Source of the DNA: Psychrobacter immobilis
GTDB lineage: Bacteria > Pseudomonadota > Gammaproteobacteria > Pseudomonadales > Moraxellaceae
Reading direction: 5' to 3'
Assembly: GCA_904846145.1 (NCBI GenBank)
Contig: CAJGZL010000001.1
Coordinates: 2,232,001 to 2,296,000 of the forward strand
Length of the DNA stretch: 64,000 bases
Positions 20,838 to 30,101 of the stretch are shown here, one piece after another. The notes below the pieces were generated by a model. It was not told where the DNA came from. It made no database searches and was given only the letters and a program-made list of their open reading frames with translations. The position numbers were made by a program, and so were the translations under genes. Numbering within the stretch: the first letter of the stretch is position 1; the number at the start of each line of letters is the position of its first letter.

Positions 20838-21878
20838 TTACACTAAACGTGCACTAGCCATTTCAGTTAACTGATACAGCCCTTGGCGATAACGATTGTC
20901 AGGCAACTGATTTAATGCCTGCTGAGCCAATCGTGTCTCTTCAAGCGCGCGCTGGGTACAATAAGCCAATGAGCCAGAATCCCGCACTAAAGCAATCAAT
21001 TGCTCAGCGTTAGGGGTTTTGCCTGTTTGTACAGCTATACGCAACTGTTCGTAGCCTGCTTGATTACTATTCTTTAATAGCTCAAGGGCTTTAATAGTCG
21101 GTAAAGTCGGTTTGCCCTCACTCAAATCATCACCTAAGTTCTTACCCATTAATTCGCTGTCGCCACTATAATCAAGCACATCATCAATAATTTGAAAAGC
21201 GTTACCAAAATGCTGCCCAAAGTCAGCTAATGCTGGCATGTACTGAGTCTGATCTTGCAAAATAGCTGCGCCTTGGGTTGCCATCATAAATAATCGTGAG
21301 GTTTTGCCATCGATGATGCGCAAGTAATCGGCCTCAAGCGCGCTAGGGTTGTGTTGGTGCTGTAGTTGTAACACTTCACCTTCAGCAATATCACAAGTGC
21401 CGTCAGAGAATAGCTTGAGCAATGGCAAGCTCTCAAAATCTACTAATAAATTGAACGAGCGGGCAATGAGATAATCGCCGACCAACACCGCAGTTGCATT
21501 ATCCCAAGTTGCATTAGCGGTCGGCTTGCCACGGCGCTGACCCGACTCATCAATCACATCATCATGCACTAGAGTGGCCGTATGCAGCATCTCAGTAATG
21601 GCAGCTAAATGCATCGCCTGCTGTGAGGGCGCATCATTGAGCATGCGTGCACATAGCAAAGTAATTAGTGGACGCATGCGTTTGCCGCCAGCATTGATCA
21701 CATGCTGAGAGACACTCATTACCAGCTGAACTTTGGAGTTGAGACTGCCAAAAACTTGTTTGTCCATGATCTCAAAGTCGCTTGCTACGATGCTTTGAAT
21801 ATCAGCATAACTTGGTGCAGTATTTGGTGCAGATAGCGAAACAGAAGATGTTGAATCGGTTAAAGAGGTGCTAGTCAT
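20838..21878 (-). CDS. ispB: Octaprenyl (polyprenyl) diphosphate synthase
   Basis: This trans-polyprenyl diphosphate synthase builds the isoprenoid side chain of ubiquinone. The 346-residue protein has both Asp-rich Mg-binding motifs, LVHDDVIDESGQRRGKPT and FQIIDDVLDYSGD, plus the GGKRMRPL and GEVLQLQ segments. Chain length cannot be read reliably from sequence; Psychrobacter makes Q-8, so octaprenyl is likely. It is divergent from rplU-rpmA, the classic ispB/rplU arrangement, and links functionally with the two Ubi hydroxylases at 46-49 kb. Confidence 0.93.
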   Translation of the reverse strand: MTSTSLTDSTSSVSLSAPNTAPSYADIQSIVASDFEIMDKQVFGSLNSKVQLVMSVSQHVINAGGKRMRPLITLLCARMLNDAPSQQAMHLAAITEMLHTATLVHDDVIDESGQRRGKPTANATWDNATAVLVGDYLIARSFNLLVDFESLPLLKLFSDGTCDIAEGEVLQLQHQHNPSALEADYLRIIDGKTSRLFMMATQGAAILQDQTQYMPALADFGQHFGNAFQIIDDVLDYSGDSELMGKNLGDDLSEGKPTLPTIKALELLKNSNQAGYEQLRIAVQTGKTPNAEQLIALVRDSGSLAYCTQRALEETRLAQQALNQLPDNRYRQGLYQLTEMASARLV

Positions 21879-22364
21879 AATAGGTAGTCATATTAATTAA
21901 GTAAAAAGTTATAGTATAAATTAAACGAAAAGCAAATCGGAATTACCAAATGCTTCCATAATAGCATAATCTGTCATTCTAGTTGTTGGCTAAAATGGGT
22001 TATTGATAACTTGAGCATTAAGGAATCAAGTAAAATAAATAGACGTTTTTCTATTCAGGTTTGTACCAAAGAGTACTAGAAAACCTCTCATAAAATAGCA
22101 CTGTAAGTTATTGATTGGATAAGCTATAATAACCATCGCTAAATGCTATCATCGTATTTTGTCCATACGATTTATGACTATATTCATTCGTTATTAAATG
22201 AATGATGAATTGACTGTAGTGTTAGCTAACAAAAGCATGATAAGCCACTTGCTTTTCTGGTCAAAAAACCGTAAAATTGCGCCTTTAATTTTTCCCTGTC
22301 GTGTTCGTTGTCGAAGCGTTGGTATAATATCAGCCACGGCACACGGGTTAAACGGAGTTATACA
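21879..22364. other. Divergent promoter region between ispB and rplU
   Basis: This 486-bp stretch has no convincing gene. It contains the rplU extended -10 promoter at 22320-22328 and a second TATAAT at 22125-22130 without a good -35. A minus-strand open frame overlapping rplU (22194-22637) is a shadow. Nothing else was recognised. Confidence 0.6.
22320..22328 (+). promoter_or_regulatory. Extended -10 promoter for rplU-rpmA
   Basis: The sequence TGGTATAAT is a perfect extended -10 element (TGnTATAAT). It lies about 37 bases before the rplU ATG and would give a short leader of roughly 30 nt. No good -35 hexamer lies at the usual distance, as is tolerated by extended -10 promoters. Confidence 0.55.
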
Positions 22365-22676
22365 ATGTACGCAGTAATCAAAACTGGTGGTAAACAGCAC
22401 CGTGTAGTCGTTGACGAGTTGCTTAGAGTTGAATTGCTTAAAGCTGAAACTGGCGAAACAATCAAATTTGAAGACGTATTGATGGTTGTTGATGGTGATA
22501 CCGTCAAAATCGGTCAACCAGTCGTTGAAGGCGCTAGTGTGGAAGTGGAAGTGGTTGAACATGGTCGTGGCGAAAAAATCCGCATCATCAAGCACAACCG
22601 TCGTAAGCATTATCATAAAGAGCAAGGTCACCGCCAATGGTACACCTTGTTAAAAATCAAAGCGATTAATGCTTAA
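22365..22676 (+). CDS. rplU: 50S ribosomal protein L21
   Basis: L21 binds 23S rRNA in the large subunit. The 103-residue product starts [14 protein letters not shown], the universal L21 N-terminus. It carries the C-terminal [20 protein letters not shown] and [11 protein letters not shown] segments. The open frame extends 19 codons upstream, but the conserved start and the preceding GGAG fix the ATG here. It is followed by rpmA 111 bp downstream as one unit. Confidence 0.98.
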   Translation: MYAVIKTGGKQHRVVVDELLRVELLKAETGETIKFEDVLMVVDGDTVKIGQPVVEGASVEVEVVEHGRGEKIRIIKHNRRKHYHKEQGHRQWYTLLKIKAINA

Positions 22677-22787
22677 TTAGCTATCATTGCGCAGTGATTG
22701 ATGCACAGTTAGTGATGATTAATAGTGCACTAAAAGCTTAAGAGTTATCGTATTAGCGATAACTTACATTAACAAGGAGAATTATCC

Positions 22788-23045
22788 ATGGCACATAAGA
22801 AAGCTGCCGGTTCAAGCCGTAACGGTCGTGACTCAAACCCAAAAATGCTTGGCGTAAAAATCTTTGGTGGTCAGACCATCGTTGCTGGTAACATCATCGT
22901 TCGTCAACGTGGTACAGAATTCCACGCAGGCGAAGGCGTTGGTATGGGTCGTGACCATACTTTATTTGCACTAAATGACGGTGTGGTAAAGTTTGCGACC
23001 AAAGGTAAATTTAACCGTCGTTATGTGATGGTTGAAAGCGCTTAA
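22788..23045 (+). CDS. rpmA: 50S ribosomal protein L27
   Basis: L27 sits at the peptidyl-transferase centre, where its N-terminal tail contacts tRNA. The 85-residue protein begins [19 protein letters not shown] and has the canonical GVKIFGGQ and [19 protein letters not shown] segments. The start MAHKKA is the directly exposed form, without the cleaved extension of Firmicutes. AAGGAGAATT is the ribosome binding site. It is the second gene after rplU and is followed by a terminator. Confidence 0.98.
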   Translation: MAHKKAAGSSRNGRDSNPKMLGVKIFGGQTIVAGNIIVRQRGTEFHAGEGVGMGRDHTLFALNDGVVKFATKGKFNRRYVMVESA

Positions 23046-23106
23046 TTATCGCTTAGCTAATAAGTTATTGATTTGCTACAAAGCTATATCGATAATTTAA
23101 CAGCAG

Positions 23107-23143
23107 AAAAATCCCTATTACCGAGTGGTGATGGGGATTTTTT
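23107..23143 (+). terminator. Rho-independent terminator after rpmA
   Basis: AAAATCCC and GGGATTTT arms, with an inner ACC/GGT pairing around the loop, are followed by a T-run. It lies about 60 bp beyond the rpmA stop. Confidence 0.85.
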
Positions 23144-23413
23144 GTATTCGTTTTTTATTTATAGATATTGCCAGTTTTAGCTAACACTAGCCGTTACAAG
23201 CGTGTATGGCAGGCGTAGTATTGCTTGCAATTGCCCACTAGGCGCGTAATAAAAAAGCTGGCACACTAGCATCATCAATTGGTGACAAGGTCATAATCAG
23301 CAAGATATCCATTTAAGTAGGATATTTACTTAAAACAATAAGCAAGCTTTGTTATACCGATTGATCATTTTGATTGATGTTTTACTTTTACTGATTTTAT
23401 GAGAGGAAGAATA
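23144..23413. other. Intergenic region upstream of lolA
   Basis: About 270 bp between the rpmA terminator and lolA. It presumably holds the lolA promoter. I see no gene, repeat or recognisable operator in it. Confidence 0.5.
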
Positions 23414-24103
23414 ATGAGTTTATCAACTAAACAAACTACGACGATAAAGCAAAAACTAATGGGCGGCGCGTTAGCAGGCGTACTGCTAACCAGTTTTGGT
23501 GTGGCTGCCCCTATGATGGCATTAACTCAAACTGCCAATGCTGCCCCCGCTGATAATTTAACTGCTGCCAAGCGCTTAAATAAACTATTAACGAATACTA
23601 AAAGTATGACAGCGAGCTTTAGCCAGACAACTAAAGGCGCTAGTAGTGGCTCCTTTACAGGTACAATGAGCGTCCAGCGCCCTAACAATTTCCGCTGGGA
23701 GACTAAATCACCTTCACAGCAGCTGATCGTCGCTAATGGCAGCTCAATGTGGATTTATGATAAAGATTTAGAGCAGGCGACCAAACAGGCGGTAGATAGT
23801 CAAGTAGGCAATACGCCAGCACTACTCTTATCAGGTGATCCTAGCAAGATAGATAAAAACTTCAAAATCACTCAGCCTTATGATAACAAAAACTACTATG
23901 TGCTTTATCCAAAGTCAGATAATGCCAGCTTCAAAAACTTATCGATAAGCTTTAGTGGCGGCAAGCCTGTAATGATGGTATTGAATGACACCTTAGGTCA
24001 GACAACTTCTATCAAGTTCAGTGGTATTAAATTGAATCCTAGCATAAGTAGTAGTCAGTTTAAATTTACGCCACCAAAAGGTGTTGATGTCATCAATCAG
24101 TAG
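23414..24103 (+). CDS. lolA: Outer-membrane lipoprotein carrier protein LolA
   Basis: LolA carries lipoproteins from the LolCDE transporter across the periplasm to LolB. The start at 23414 follows GAGAGGAAG; an in-frame ATG 15 bp upstream overlaps that site and is less likely. The product is about 229 residues, with a long signal peptide ending near ANAAPAD. The body has the hallmark pattern: LNKLLTNTKSMTASFSQTTK, MSVQRPNNFRWETKSP, IVANGSSMWIYDKDLEQ, and the ending QFKFTPPKGVDVI. It is flanked by terminators, so probably monocistronic. Confidence 0.95.
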   Translation: MSLSTKQTTTIKQKLMGGALAGVLLTSFGVAAPMMALTQTANAAPADNLTAAKRLNKLLTNTKSMTASFSQTTKGASSGSFTGTMSVQRPNNFRWETKSPSQQLIVANGSSMWIYDKDLEQATKQAVDSQVGNTPALLLSGDPSKIDKNFKITQPYDNKNYYVLYPKSDNASFKNLSISFSGGKPVMMVLNDTLGQTTSIKFSGIKLNPSISSSQFKFTPPKGVDVINQ

Positions 24104-24137
24104 ATATCAGATTAACAGTAGTAATAAATAAGTATTA

Positions 24138-24170
24138 TAAAAAAACAGGTCGTTATTCGGCCTGTTTTTT
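24138..24170 (+). terminator. Rho-independent terminator after lolA
   Basis: The arms AAAAACAGG and CCTGTTTTTT flank a short loop, and the T-rich arm ends the stem. It begins about 35 bp after the lolA stop. Confidence 0.85.
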
Positions 24171-24244
24171 GTTGTACTGCCAATGATAAAATCAGGTTGG
24201 CACATAAGAGCCAATCGAGTTAAATATTATTCATTATAATTTTT

Positions 24245-24296
24245 AAATGTTCAACAGACCCTAGCCAAAGCTCATTTTATTATACTAATCGATATC
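24245..24296. repeat. Dispersed repeat, copy 1 (AAATGTTCAACAGACCCTA element)
   Basis: The 19-mer AAATGTTCAACAGACCCTA (24245-24263) recurs exactly at 53084-53102. A second block, TATACTAATCGATATC (24281-24296), recurs with one change at 53191-53206. The two blocks are 17 bp apart here and 88 bp apart in the second copy. They may be remnants of a small transposable element. Confidence 0.6.
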
Positions 24297-24657
24297 TTTA
24301 GAGCTTGTAAAAATTAAAATAAAGCGTAACCTATAGCAGGATTTAAAGTATTAAATACATGTTTTGTAGCATATAAAATGACTGCTCGATGCAGTGAAAA
24401 ACTGGCTTTTAAGCACTAATATGCGTATAGTGTATGAACAATTTATACCAGTTATCACGCCAATATTGACTATTTGTAATGAGTTATTAAATCAATTAAA
24501 TTGTTCGGCATTTCGCGATTATCATATTGATTTAATAAGTTTATTTAAAGTGGTTGCCAGCCGATGACCAGCCTTTATCCGCGAGTGGGCGTGATAATAT
24601 CAATGCTAGTTGCCGCTGACACAATTCTCAATAAGCATGGTAGTTGGCTATTACCAC

Positions 24658-24694
24658 CATAGATGACATGCCGATTTGTAAAATGTTATCTATG
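24658..24694 (+). promoter_or_regulatory. Hairpin in the nuo 5' region
   Basis: CATAGATGACAT (24658-24669) and ATGTTATCTATG (24683-24694) pair at 11 of 12 positions around a 13-nt loop, followed by TTTT. It ends about 70 bp before nuoA. It could be a leader terminator or attenuator, or a protein-binding dyad. Confidence 0.5.
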
Positions 24695-24764
24695 TTTTCG
24701 TCTGAGTTATAAATGCCGATTAGGGCAGGTGTAACACTCGATTGGGTGAGGAGCACGCAATATC

Positions 24765-25376
24765 ATGACTGCCTTTAACTGGTCAGCCGTAGCTTTTATT
24801 TTGGCCGCCATCGGTCTCGTTATATTTATGTTAGTCGTACCGCGTCTACTTGGTGGACGCTCTCATGGTATGCAAAAAGAACAAGTATTTGAAGCGGGCG
24901 TTGTCGGATCTGGCAACGCCCGTATTCGCTTGTCTGCAAAATTCTATTTGGTTGCGATTTTCTTTGTCATTTTCGACTTAGAAGCGTTATATCTATACGC
25001 TTATGCTGTCTCTGTGCGTGAGACAAGCTGGCTTGGATTCGCTGGAGCCTCAGTTTTTATTGGTGTATTAATCGTGGGCTTGATATATGAGCTCAGATTA
25101 GGGGCAATAAACTGGTCACCTGCTGATAAGCTACGCAAAAAGCCGCGTCTATATGCTGCGCCTGCAGGCTTCAATTTGGCCAGCATTACTAAGTTCGATG
25201 GCGTAGAGGAGCTGACGCGGGACCCTACAGGGAAGATTCCAGCGCAGTCATCAGGGCAAATTAATGTCTCAAACAATATAGAGGCTAATCGTCGTCACTT
25301 ACAAACTATAGATCATATCAACACTACGGGTAATATTACTTCAGTAGACTTTGCTAGCTCGAATCAGCCCAGCTAA
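24765..25376 (+). CDS. nuoA: NADH-quinone oxidoreductase subunit A
   Basis: NuoA is a three-helix membrane subunit of complex I near the quinone site. The 203-residue protein contains the expected VPRLLGGR and KFYLVAIFFVIFDLEALYLY segment, with the conserved acidic residues in FDLEA, then a third helix. E. coli NuoA is 147 residues. The extra length is a polar C-terminal tail of about 55 residues with no recognisable domain. It is the first gene of the nuo operon, preceded by GAGGAG. Confidence 0.95.
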   Translation: MTAFNWSAVAFILAAIGLVIFMLVVPRLLGGRSHGMQKEQVFEAGVVGSGNARIRLSAKFYLVAIFFVIFDLEALYLYAYAVSVRETSWLGFAGASVFIGVLIVGLIYELRLGAINWSPADKLRKKPRLYAAPAGFNLASITKFDGVEELTRDPTGKIPAQSSGQINVSNNIEANRRHLQTIDHINTTGNITSVDFASSNQPS

Positions 25377-25496
25377 GTTGAGCGATAATCAGTAATCGCT
25401 TATTACTAAATAGCTAGCTGATAGCTTTCATTTGATTTGAATGTAGACAAAAAGTTGTCATTGTTATACTGACAGCCTTGCTCTATTAAAAGGTTA

Positions 25497-26171
25497 ATGG
25501 TTATGAAATATACTCTCACTAAAGCGAATCCAGATGCCCAGACGTATCCCGCTGAGACTCGTGAAACGGTCAATGACCCTATCGAAGATGAGGTCAATAA
25601 AAACGTCTTTATGGGTCGCTTAGAGGATTTAATTCATTCGACAGCCAACTGGGGTCGCAAAAATTCCTTATGGCCGTTTAACTTTGGTACCTCTTGCTGC
25701 TACGTCGAATATGCGACTACTTTAACTGCTGTCCATGATTTATCACGCTTCGGTGCTGAGGTTATCCGCGCATCACCTCGTCAGGCTGATGTCATGATAG
25801 TAGCTGGTACTTGTTTTATTAAGATGGCACCTGTCATTCAACGGCTGTACGAACAAATGCTAGAGCCAAAATGGGTGATCTCAATGGGTGCTTGTGCCAA
25901 CTCTGGTGGCATGTATGACATCTACTCAGTGGTGCAAGGGGTGGATAAAATTATTCCTGTGGATGTCTATGTGCCAGGCTGCCCACCGCGTCCAGAAGCT
26001 TTGATTCAGGGGCTCATGCTATTACAAGAGTCGATTACCAAAGAGCGTCGTCCATTAGGTATTCATATGGATGACCAAGGTATTTATCAGCCGCAAATGA
26101 CTCCTGAGCGAGATCGTAAACAGGCGGATCGTATTGCGGTCAAAAACCTACGTAGCCCAGATAGTATATAA
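25497..26171 (+). CDS. nuoB: NADH-quinone oxidoreductase subunit B
   Basis: NuoB carries the N2 [4Fe-4S] cluster that passes electrons to ubiquinone. The 224-residue protein has the tandem-cysteine motif [10 protein letters not shown], then GTCFIKMAP and the ligand segment [11 protein letters not shown]. It lies 120 bp after nuoA, a wider gap than in most nuo operons. The frame opens ATG-GTT-ATG, so 25503 is an equally possible start. Confidence 0.97.
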   Translation: MVMKYTLTKANPDAQTYPAETRETVNDPIEDEVNKNVFMGRLEDLIHSTANWGRKNSLWPFNFGTSCCYVEYATTLTAVHDLSRFGAEVIRASPRQADVMIVAGTCFIKMAPVIQRLYEQMLEPKWVISMGACANSGGMYDIYSVVQGVDKIIPVDVYVPGCPPRPEALIQGLMLLQESITKERRPLGIHMDDQGIYQPQMTPERDRKQADRIAVKNLRSPDSI

Positions 26172-26273
26172 ATCAGCGGTATAGCGTTAGGGTTTTGTGG
26201 GCGCTATTTTTAGCCAGCTATTTATGCAACTATTCGCAGCAAATTTATAGAGTAATGAAGGAAGACAGCATTC

Positions 26274-28049
26274 ATGGTCACGGTAGTCGAAAACAAAGAT
26301 CCTAAGATTAAGCCTGTACCAGCCGTTATTCAAGAGCTGGGGCATAAATATGCGGGTAAGTTTGTAGTACAGCAGACCATTGATGAGATCCCTACGGTTT
26401 GGGTGGCTCGCGCGGATTTACTAGATGTACTGCTATTTTTGCGTAAGCTGCCCAAGCCTTACGTGATGCTATTTGACTTATCGGCAATGGATGAGCGTCT
26501 GCGTCAGCATCGTCAAGGCCTTCCTGATAGCGACTTTACCGTGTTCTATCATTTGATGTCACTTGAGCGCAATAGTGATGTGCGTATCAAAGTCGCTCTT
26601 AGTGAAGATGATTTAAACGTTCCGAGTGCTACGAATATCTGGCCAAATGCCAACTGGTATGAGCGCGAAGTTTGGGATATGTTCGGTATTGTATTCAGTG
26701 GCCATCCGCATCTGACGCGTATTTTATTACCCAAATATTGGGAAGGTCATCCACTACGTAAAGAGTACCATGCACGTGCTACTGAATTTACACCTTATTT
26801 TTTGAATGCTGCCAAGCAGCAATACGAGCAGGAAAACCTGCGCTTTGTCCCTGAAGAGTGGGGCATGAAACGCTCAGGTCGTGATGAAGACTTTATGTTT
26901 TTGAACATCGGTCCCAATCATCCTTCTGCTCATGGTGCATTTCGTTTGGTGCTACAGCTCGATGGCGAAGAGGTCATTGACTGTATTCCAGATATTGGTT
27001 ATCACCATCGCGGCGCTGAGAAAATGGCTGAGCGTCAGACTTGGCACTCCTACATTCCTTATACCGATCGGATTGATTATCTCGGCGGCGTCATGAATGA
27101 GCTGCCTTATATCATGTCGGTTGAAAAGCTGGCTGGTATTACTATTCCAGCGCGCGCTGAAACTATTCGCGTGATGATGAGCGAGTTTTTCCGCATTACC
27201 AATAACTTGCTATTCGTCGGTACCTTTATTCAAGATGCGGGTGGTATGACCCCTGTGTTTTATATGTTTACCGATCGTCAAAAAGCTTACGATGTGATCG
27301 AAGCGGTGACAGGCTACCGTATGCATCCTGCTTGGTTCCGTATCGGTGGCACAGCCGCTGATCTACCGCGTGGATGGCAGCGCCTTGTCCGTGAGTTCTT
27401 GGACTGGATGCCTAAGCGCTTGGATGAATATGTCAAGGCTGCGCTTAAAAACAGCGTACTGAAAGGTCGTACTCAAGGTGTGGCGCAATATAATGCCAAG
27501 CAAGCCTTAGCTTGGGGAGTCACTGGCGCAGGTCTGCGCGCGACAGGTGTGGATTTTGATTTGCGTAAAGCCCGTCCTTATATGGGTTATGAAAACTATG
27601 ATTTTGAGGTGCCAGTCGGTTATAACGGTGATGCTTATGATCGCTGTATGATCAAAGTCGAAGAGATGCGCCAGTCACTACGTATTATTCGTCAATGTAT
27701 GGATAATATGCCGCAAGGACCTTATAAAGCAGATCATCCATTAGCCGTGCCACCGCCTAAAGATCGGACTTTGAACGACATTGAGACTTTGATTAACCAC
27801 TTTATATCCGTATCGTGGGGGCCTGTGATGCCAGCTGGGGAATGTGCCACTATTGTTGAGGCGACCAAGGGGCTAAATAGCTACTATATAACCTCTGATA
27901 AAGCCACGATGAGCTATCGTACGCGTATCCGTACGCCTACTTTTGCCCATATTCAGCAGATGCCGTCGGTAATAAATGGCTCGCTGGTGTCCGATGCTAT
28001 TATGTATTTGGCTTCCATTGATATCGTGATGGCAGATTGCGATCGTTAA
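26274..28049 (+). CDS. nuoC: NADH-quinone oxidoreductase fused subunit C/D
   Basis: This is a fusion of NuoC (about residues 1-195) and NuoD (about 205-591), as in E. coli and many gammaproteobacteria. Both parts belong to the peripheral arm, and NuoD forms much of the quinone cavity. The NuoC part ends with [16 protein letters not shown]. The NuoD part starts with [15 protein letters not shown] and has [26 protein letters not shown] and the terminal [11 protein letters not shown]. The 591-residue length is normal for the fusion (E. coli 596-600). Often named nuoCD. Confidence 0.97.
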   Translation: MVTVVENKDPKIKPVPAVIQELGHKYAGKFVVQQTIDEIPTVWVARADLLDVLLFLRKLPKPYVMLFDLSAMDERLRQHRQGLPDSDFTVFYHLMSLERNSDVRIKVALSEDDLNVPSATNIWPNANWYEREVWDMFGIVFSGHPHLTRILLPKYWEGHPLRKEYHARATEFTPYFLNAAKQQYEQENLRFVPEEWGMKRSGRDEDFMFLNIGPNHPSAHGAFRLVLQLDGEEVIDCIPDIGYHHRGAEKMAERQTWHSYIPYTDRIDYLGGVMNELPYIMSVEKLAGITIPARAETIRVMMSEFFRITNNLLFVGTFIQDAGGMTPVFYMFTDRQKAYDVIEAVTGYRMHPAWFRIGGTAADLPRGWQRLVREFLDWMPKRLDEYVKAALKNSVLKGRTQGVAQYNAKQALAWGVTGAGLRATGVDFDLRKARPYMGYENYDFEVPVGYNGDAYDRCMIKVEEMRQSLRIIRQCMDNMPQGPYKADHPLAVPPPKDRTLNDIETLINHFISVSWGPVMPAGECATIVEATKGLNSYYITSDKATMSYRTRIRTPTFAHIQQMPSVINGSLVSDAIMYLASIDIVMADCDR

Positions 28050-28160
28050 AGTTTTACTAAATCTATTCATTTGGTTATGACTATTTTTGTCGTTATTAAT
28101 ATTATTACACTGGTTGTGAATACTGCGAGTCGCATGAGGCGTCAAGGATATAAATAAGTT

Positions 28161-28670
28161 ATGAAAATTGTTACTGATAAAGCGCCAAAGGTCGATGTAG
28201 CTAGTATTTTGACAGCGACTGAGATTACTGCTATTCATGAGTTTATGCATCATTATCCTCATGCTCGTGCCGCCTCCTTAGATGCGTTAAAGATCGTCCA
28301 AAAGCGTAATGGCTGGATCGATGATGCTCAAGTTAATGCTATCGCGAACCTGCTAGATATCCCCGTGACTGATATCGATGGTGTGGCAACATTTTTTAAT
28401 CGTATTTATCGTCAACCTGTCGGTCGTCATGTGATCCTTATTTGTGATTCTGTAGCCTGTTATTTGACAGGTTATGAAGCGTTGTCGACTGCTTTTAGAA
28501 CAGAATTAGGCATCGAATACGGTCAGACTACCACTGATGGTCGCTTTACTATTTTGCCGATTTGCTGCCTAGGTAACTGTGACAAAGGTCCAGCTGTTTT
28601 GATCGATGAAGATACTTATGGCCCTGTGCAGCCTGAAGAGGTCGCGCAACTATTGGAGCTATACGCATGA
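28161..28670 (+). CDS. nuoE: NADH-quinone oxidoreductase subunit E
   Basis: NuoE is the thioredoxin-like [2Fe-2S] subunit that pairs with NuoF in the NADH dehydrogenase module. The 169-residue protein has the four ligands in ICDSVACYL (Cys-x4-Cys) and [10 protein letters not shown]. The N-terminal helical part includes [12 protein letters not shown]. Its stop overlaps the nuoF start by 4 bp. Confidence 0.96.
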   Translation: MKIVTDKAPKVDVASILTATEITAIHEFMHHYPHARAASLDALKIVQKRNGWIDDAQVNAIANLLDIPVTDIDGVATFFNRIYRQPVGRHVILICDSVACYLTGYEALSTAFRTELGIEYGQTTTDGRFTILPICCLGNCDKGPAVLIDEDTYGPVQPEEVAQLLELYA

Positions 28671-30091
28671 GTTTAACTGTTGCAGAGCAAATCGCTCAAC
28701 GCCAACGAGGCTTGGCACCAAGCCAACTAAACGAGCAGCGCATCCCTGTCTATGGTGACAAAGCGACGGCTACTAGCGAGACTAAACCATTAACGTGGCG
28801 TTTAGCGCATCATGATGCCGTGCTTGATCTCGCGACTTATGAGTCATTGCGCGGTTTTGAAGCGTTAAAAATAGCGCTCAATCAGTCCGCTGATACTACT
28901 ATGAAGACCATCAAAGACTCGGTAGTAAAAGGTCGCGGCGGGGCAGGTTTTCCTGCAGGTATCAAGTGGTCGCTGATGGCGCCACCTGATGGTGGGCCGC
29001 GCTATCTAGTTTGTAATGCTGATGAGATGGAGCCAGGCACCTTTAAAGATCGCCTGCTTATGGAGCGCCTGCCATTTCAATTGATTGAGGGCATGTTGAT
29101 ATCCGCTTATGCCATTGAAGCAAACGTAGGATATATTTTTATTCGCGGTGAATATATAGTGGCAGCCGAGCGCTTAAACGCGGCCCTCGATGAGATGCGT
29201 GCTAATAATTTAATTGGCGATAATATTTTAGGCTCAGACTTTAGCTTTGATTTGCATGTGCACACAGGGGCAGGTCGCTATATCTGCGGTGAAGAAACAG
29301 CGTTACTCAATGCTTTAGAAGGTCGCCGCGCTAATCCACGTACTAAGCCACCATTCCCGCAAGTCGCTGGGGCATGGGGTCGTCCAACGATCGTCAATAA
29401 CGTTGAAACCTTACATAACGTCTCTGCGATTATCTTACATGGTAGCGAGTGGTATCAGGATTTGCCAAAAGCCAAAGGCGTAGTTGAAACGCCAGGCACT
29501 AAGCTATTTGGCTGTTCAGGACTGGTGAATGACCCAGGTCTATGGGAATTACCTTTTGGCTATACCGCGCGCGAAATTATTGAAGATTTTGCTGGTGGTA
29601 TGCAGGAGGGTCGTACGCTTAAGGCTTGGTTACCAGGCGGTGCATCTACTGACTTTTTGACCGCTGATCATCTAGATACTGTTGTTGATTTTGATACGAT
29701 TCAAGCCGCTGGTAGCCGTATGGGTACAGGACTGATTATGGTAGTCGATGAACAGCAAGATATGGTACCACTACTACGCAATTTAGAGATATTCTTTCAA
29801 CGTGAGTCTTGCGGATTTTGTACGCCGTGCCGTGATGGACTGCCTTGGGGAGTCAAGTTGCTAACAGCTATCAATGATGGCGAAGGGCAGTTGGGTGATG
29901 TCGAAAAGCTAGAGGGCTTAACACGCGACTTATGGCTTGGTAAGACTTTTTGTGCTCACGCCCCAGGTGCTATGGAGCCACTAATGAGTGCGCTTAAATA
30001 CTTCCGTCCTGAGTTTGATAGTAAGATTGCGCAGTCGGTTGGTAGTGATGTCATCGAAGCTGCGGACCGTCAACAGCTAGTAGCAAAATAA
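28667..30091 (+). CDS. nuoF: NADH-quinone oxidoreductase subunit F
   Basis: NuoF binds NADH and FMN and holds cluster N3. The 474-residue protein has the glycine-rich nucleotide site [27 protein letters not shown], the segment [20 protein letters not shown], and the [4Fe-4S] site [12 protein letters not shown] with its distant fourth Cys ([11 protein letters not shown]). E. coli NuoF is 445 residues; the extra length is mostly N-terminal. The start overlaps the nuoE stop by 4 bp. Confidence 0.97.
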   Translation: MSLTVAEQIAQRQRGLAPSQLNEQRIPVYGDKATATSETKPLTWRLAHHDAVLDLATYESLRGFEALKIALNQSADTTMKTIKDSVVKGRGGAGFPAGIKWSLMAPPDGGPRYLVCNADEMEPGTFKDRLLMERLPFQLIEGMLISAYAIEANVGYIFIRGEYIVAAERLNAALDEMRANNLIGDNILGSDFSFDLHVHTGAGRYICGEETALLNALEGRRANPRTKPPFPQVAGAWGRPTIVNNVETLHNVSAIILHGSEWYQDLPKAKGVVETPGTKLFGCSGLVNDPGLWELPFGYTAREIIEDFAGGMQEGRTLKAWLPGGASTDFLTADHLDTVVDFDTIQAAGSRMGTGLIMVVDEQQDMVPLLRNLEIFFQRESCGFCTPCRDGLPWGVKLLTAINDGEGQLGDVEKLEGLTRDLWLGKTFCAHAPGAMEPLMSALKYFRPEFDSKIAQSVGSDVIEAADRQQLVAK

Positions 30092-30101
30092 GGAGAGCGC
30101 C

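Larger units (their letters stand above)
24171..24764. other. Long leader/promoter region of the nuo operon
   Basis: This 594-bp stretch has no credible gene. It contains one copy of a dispersed repeat (24245-24296), a strong hairpin (24658-24694), a direct repeat of ATGCCGATT (24668-24676 and 24713-24721), and a GAGGAG ribosome binding site for nuoA at 24748-24753. The nuo promoter is expected here, but I could not fix it. Confidence 0.6.

Noticed and set aside
22194..22637. A 147-residue open frame antisense to rplU
   Set aside because: It covers the ribosomal protein gene on the other strand, has a Phe/Thr-rich composition unlike a real protein, and has no ribosome binding site.
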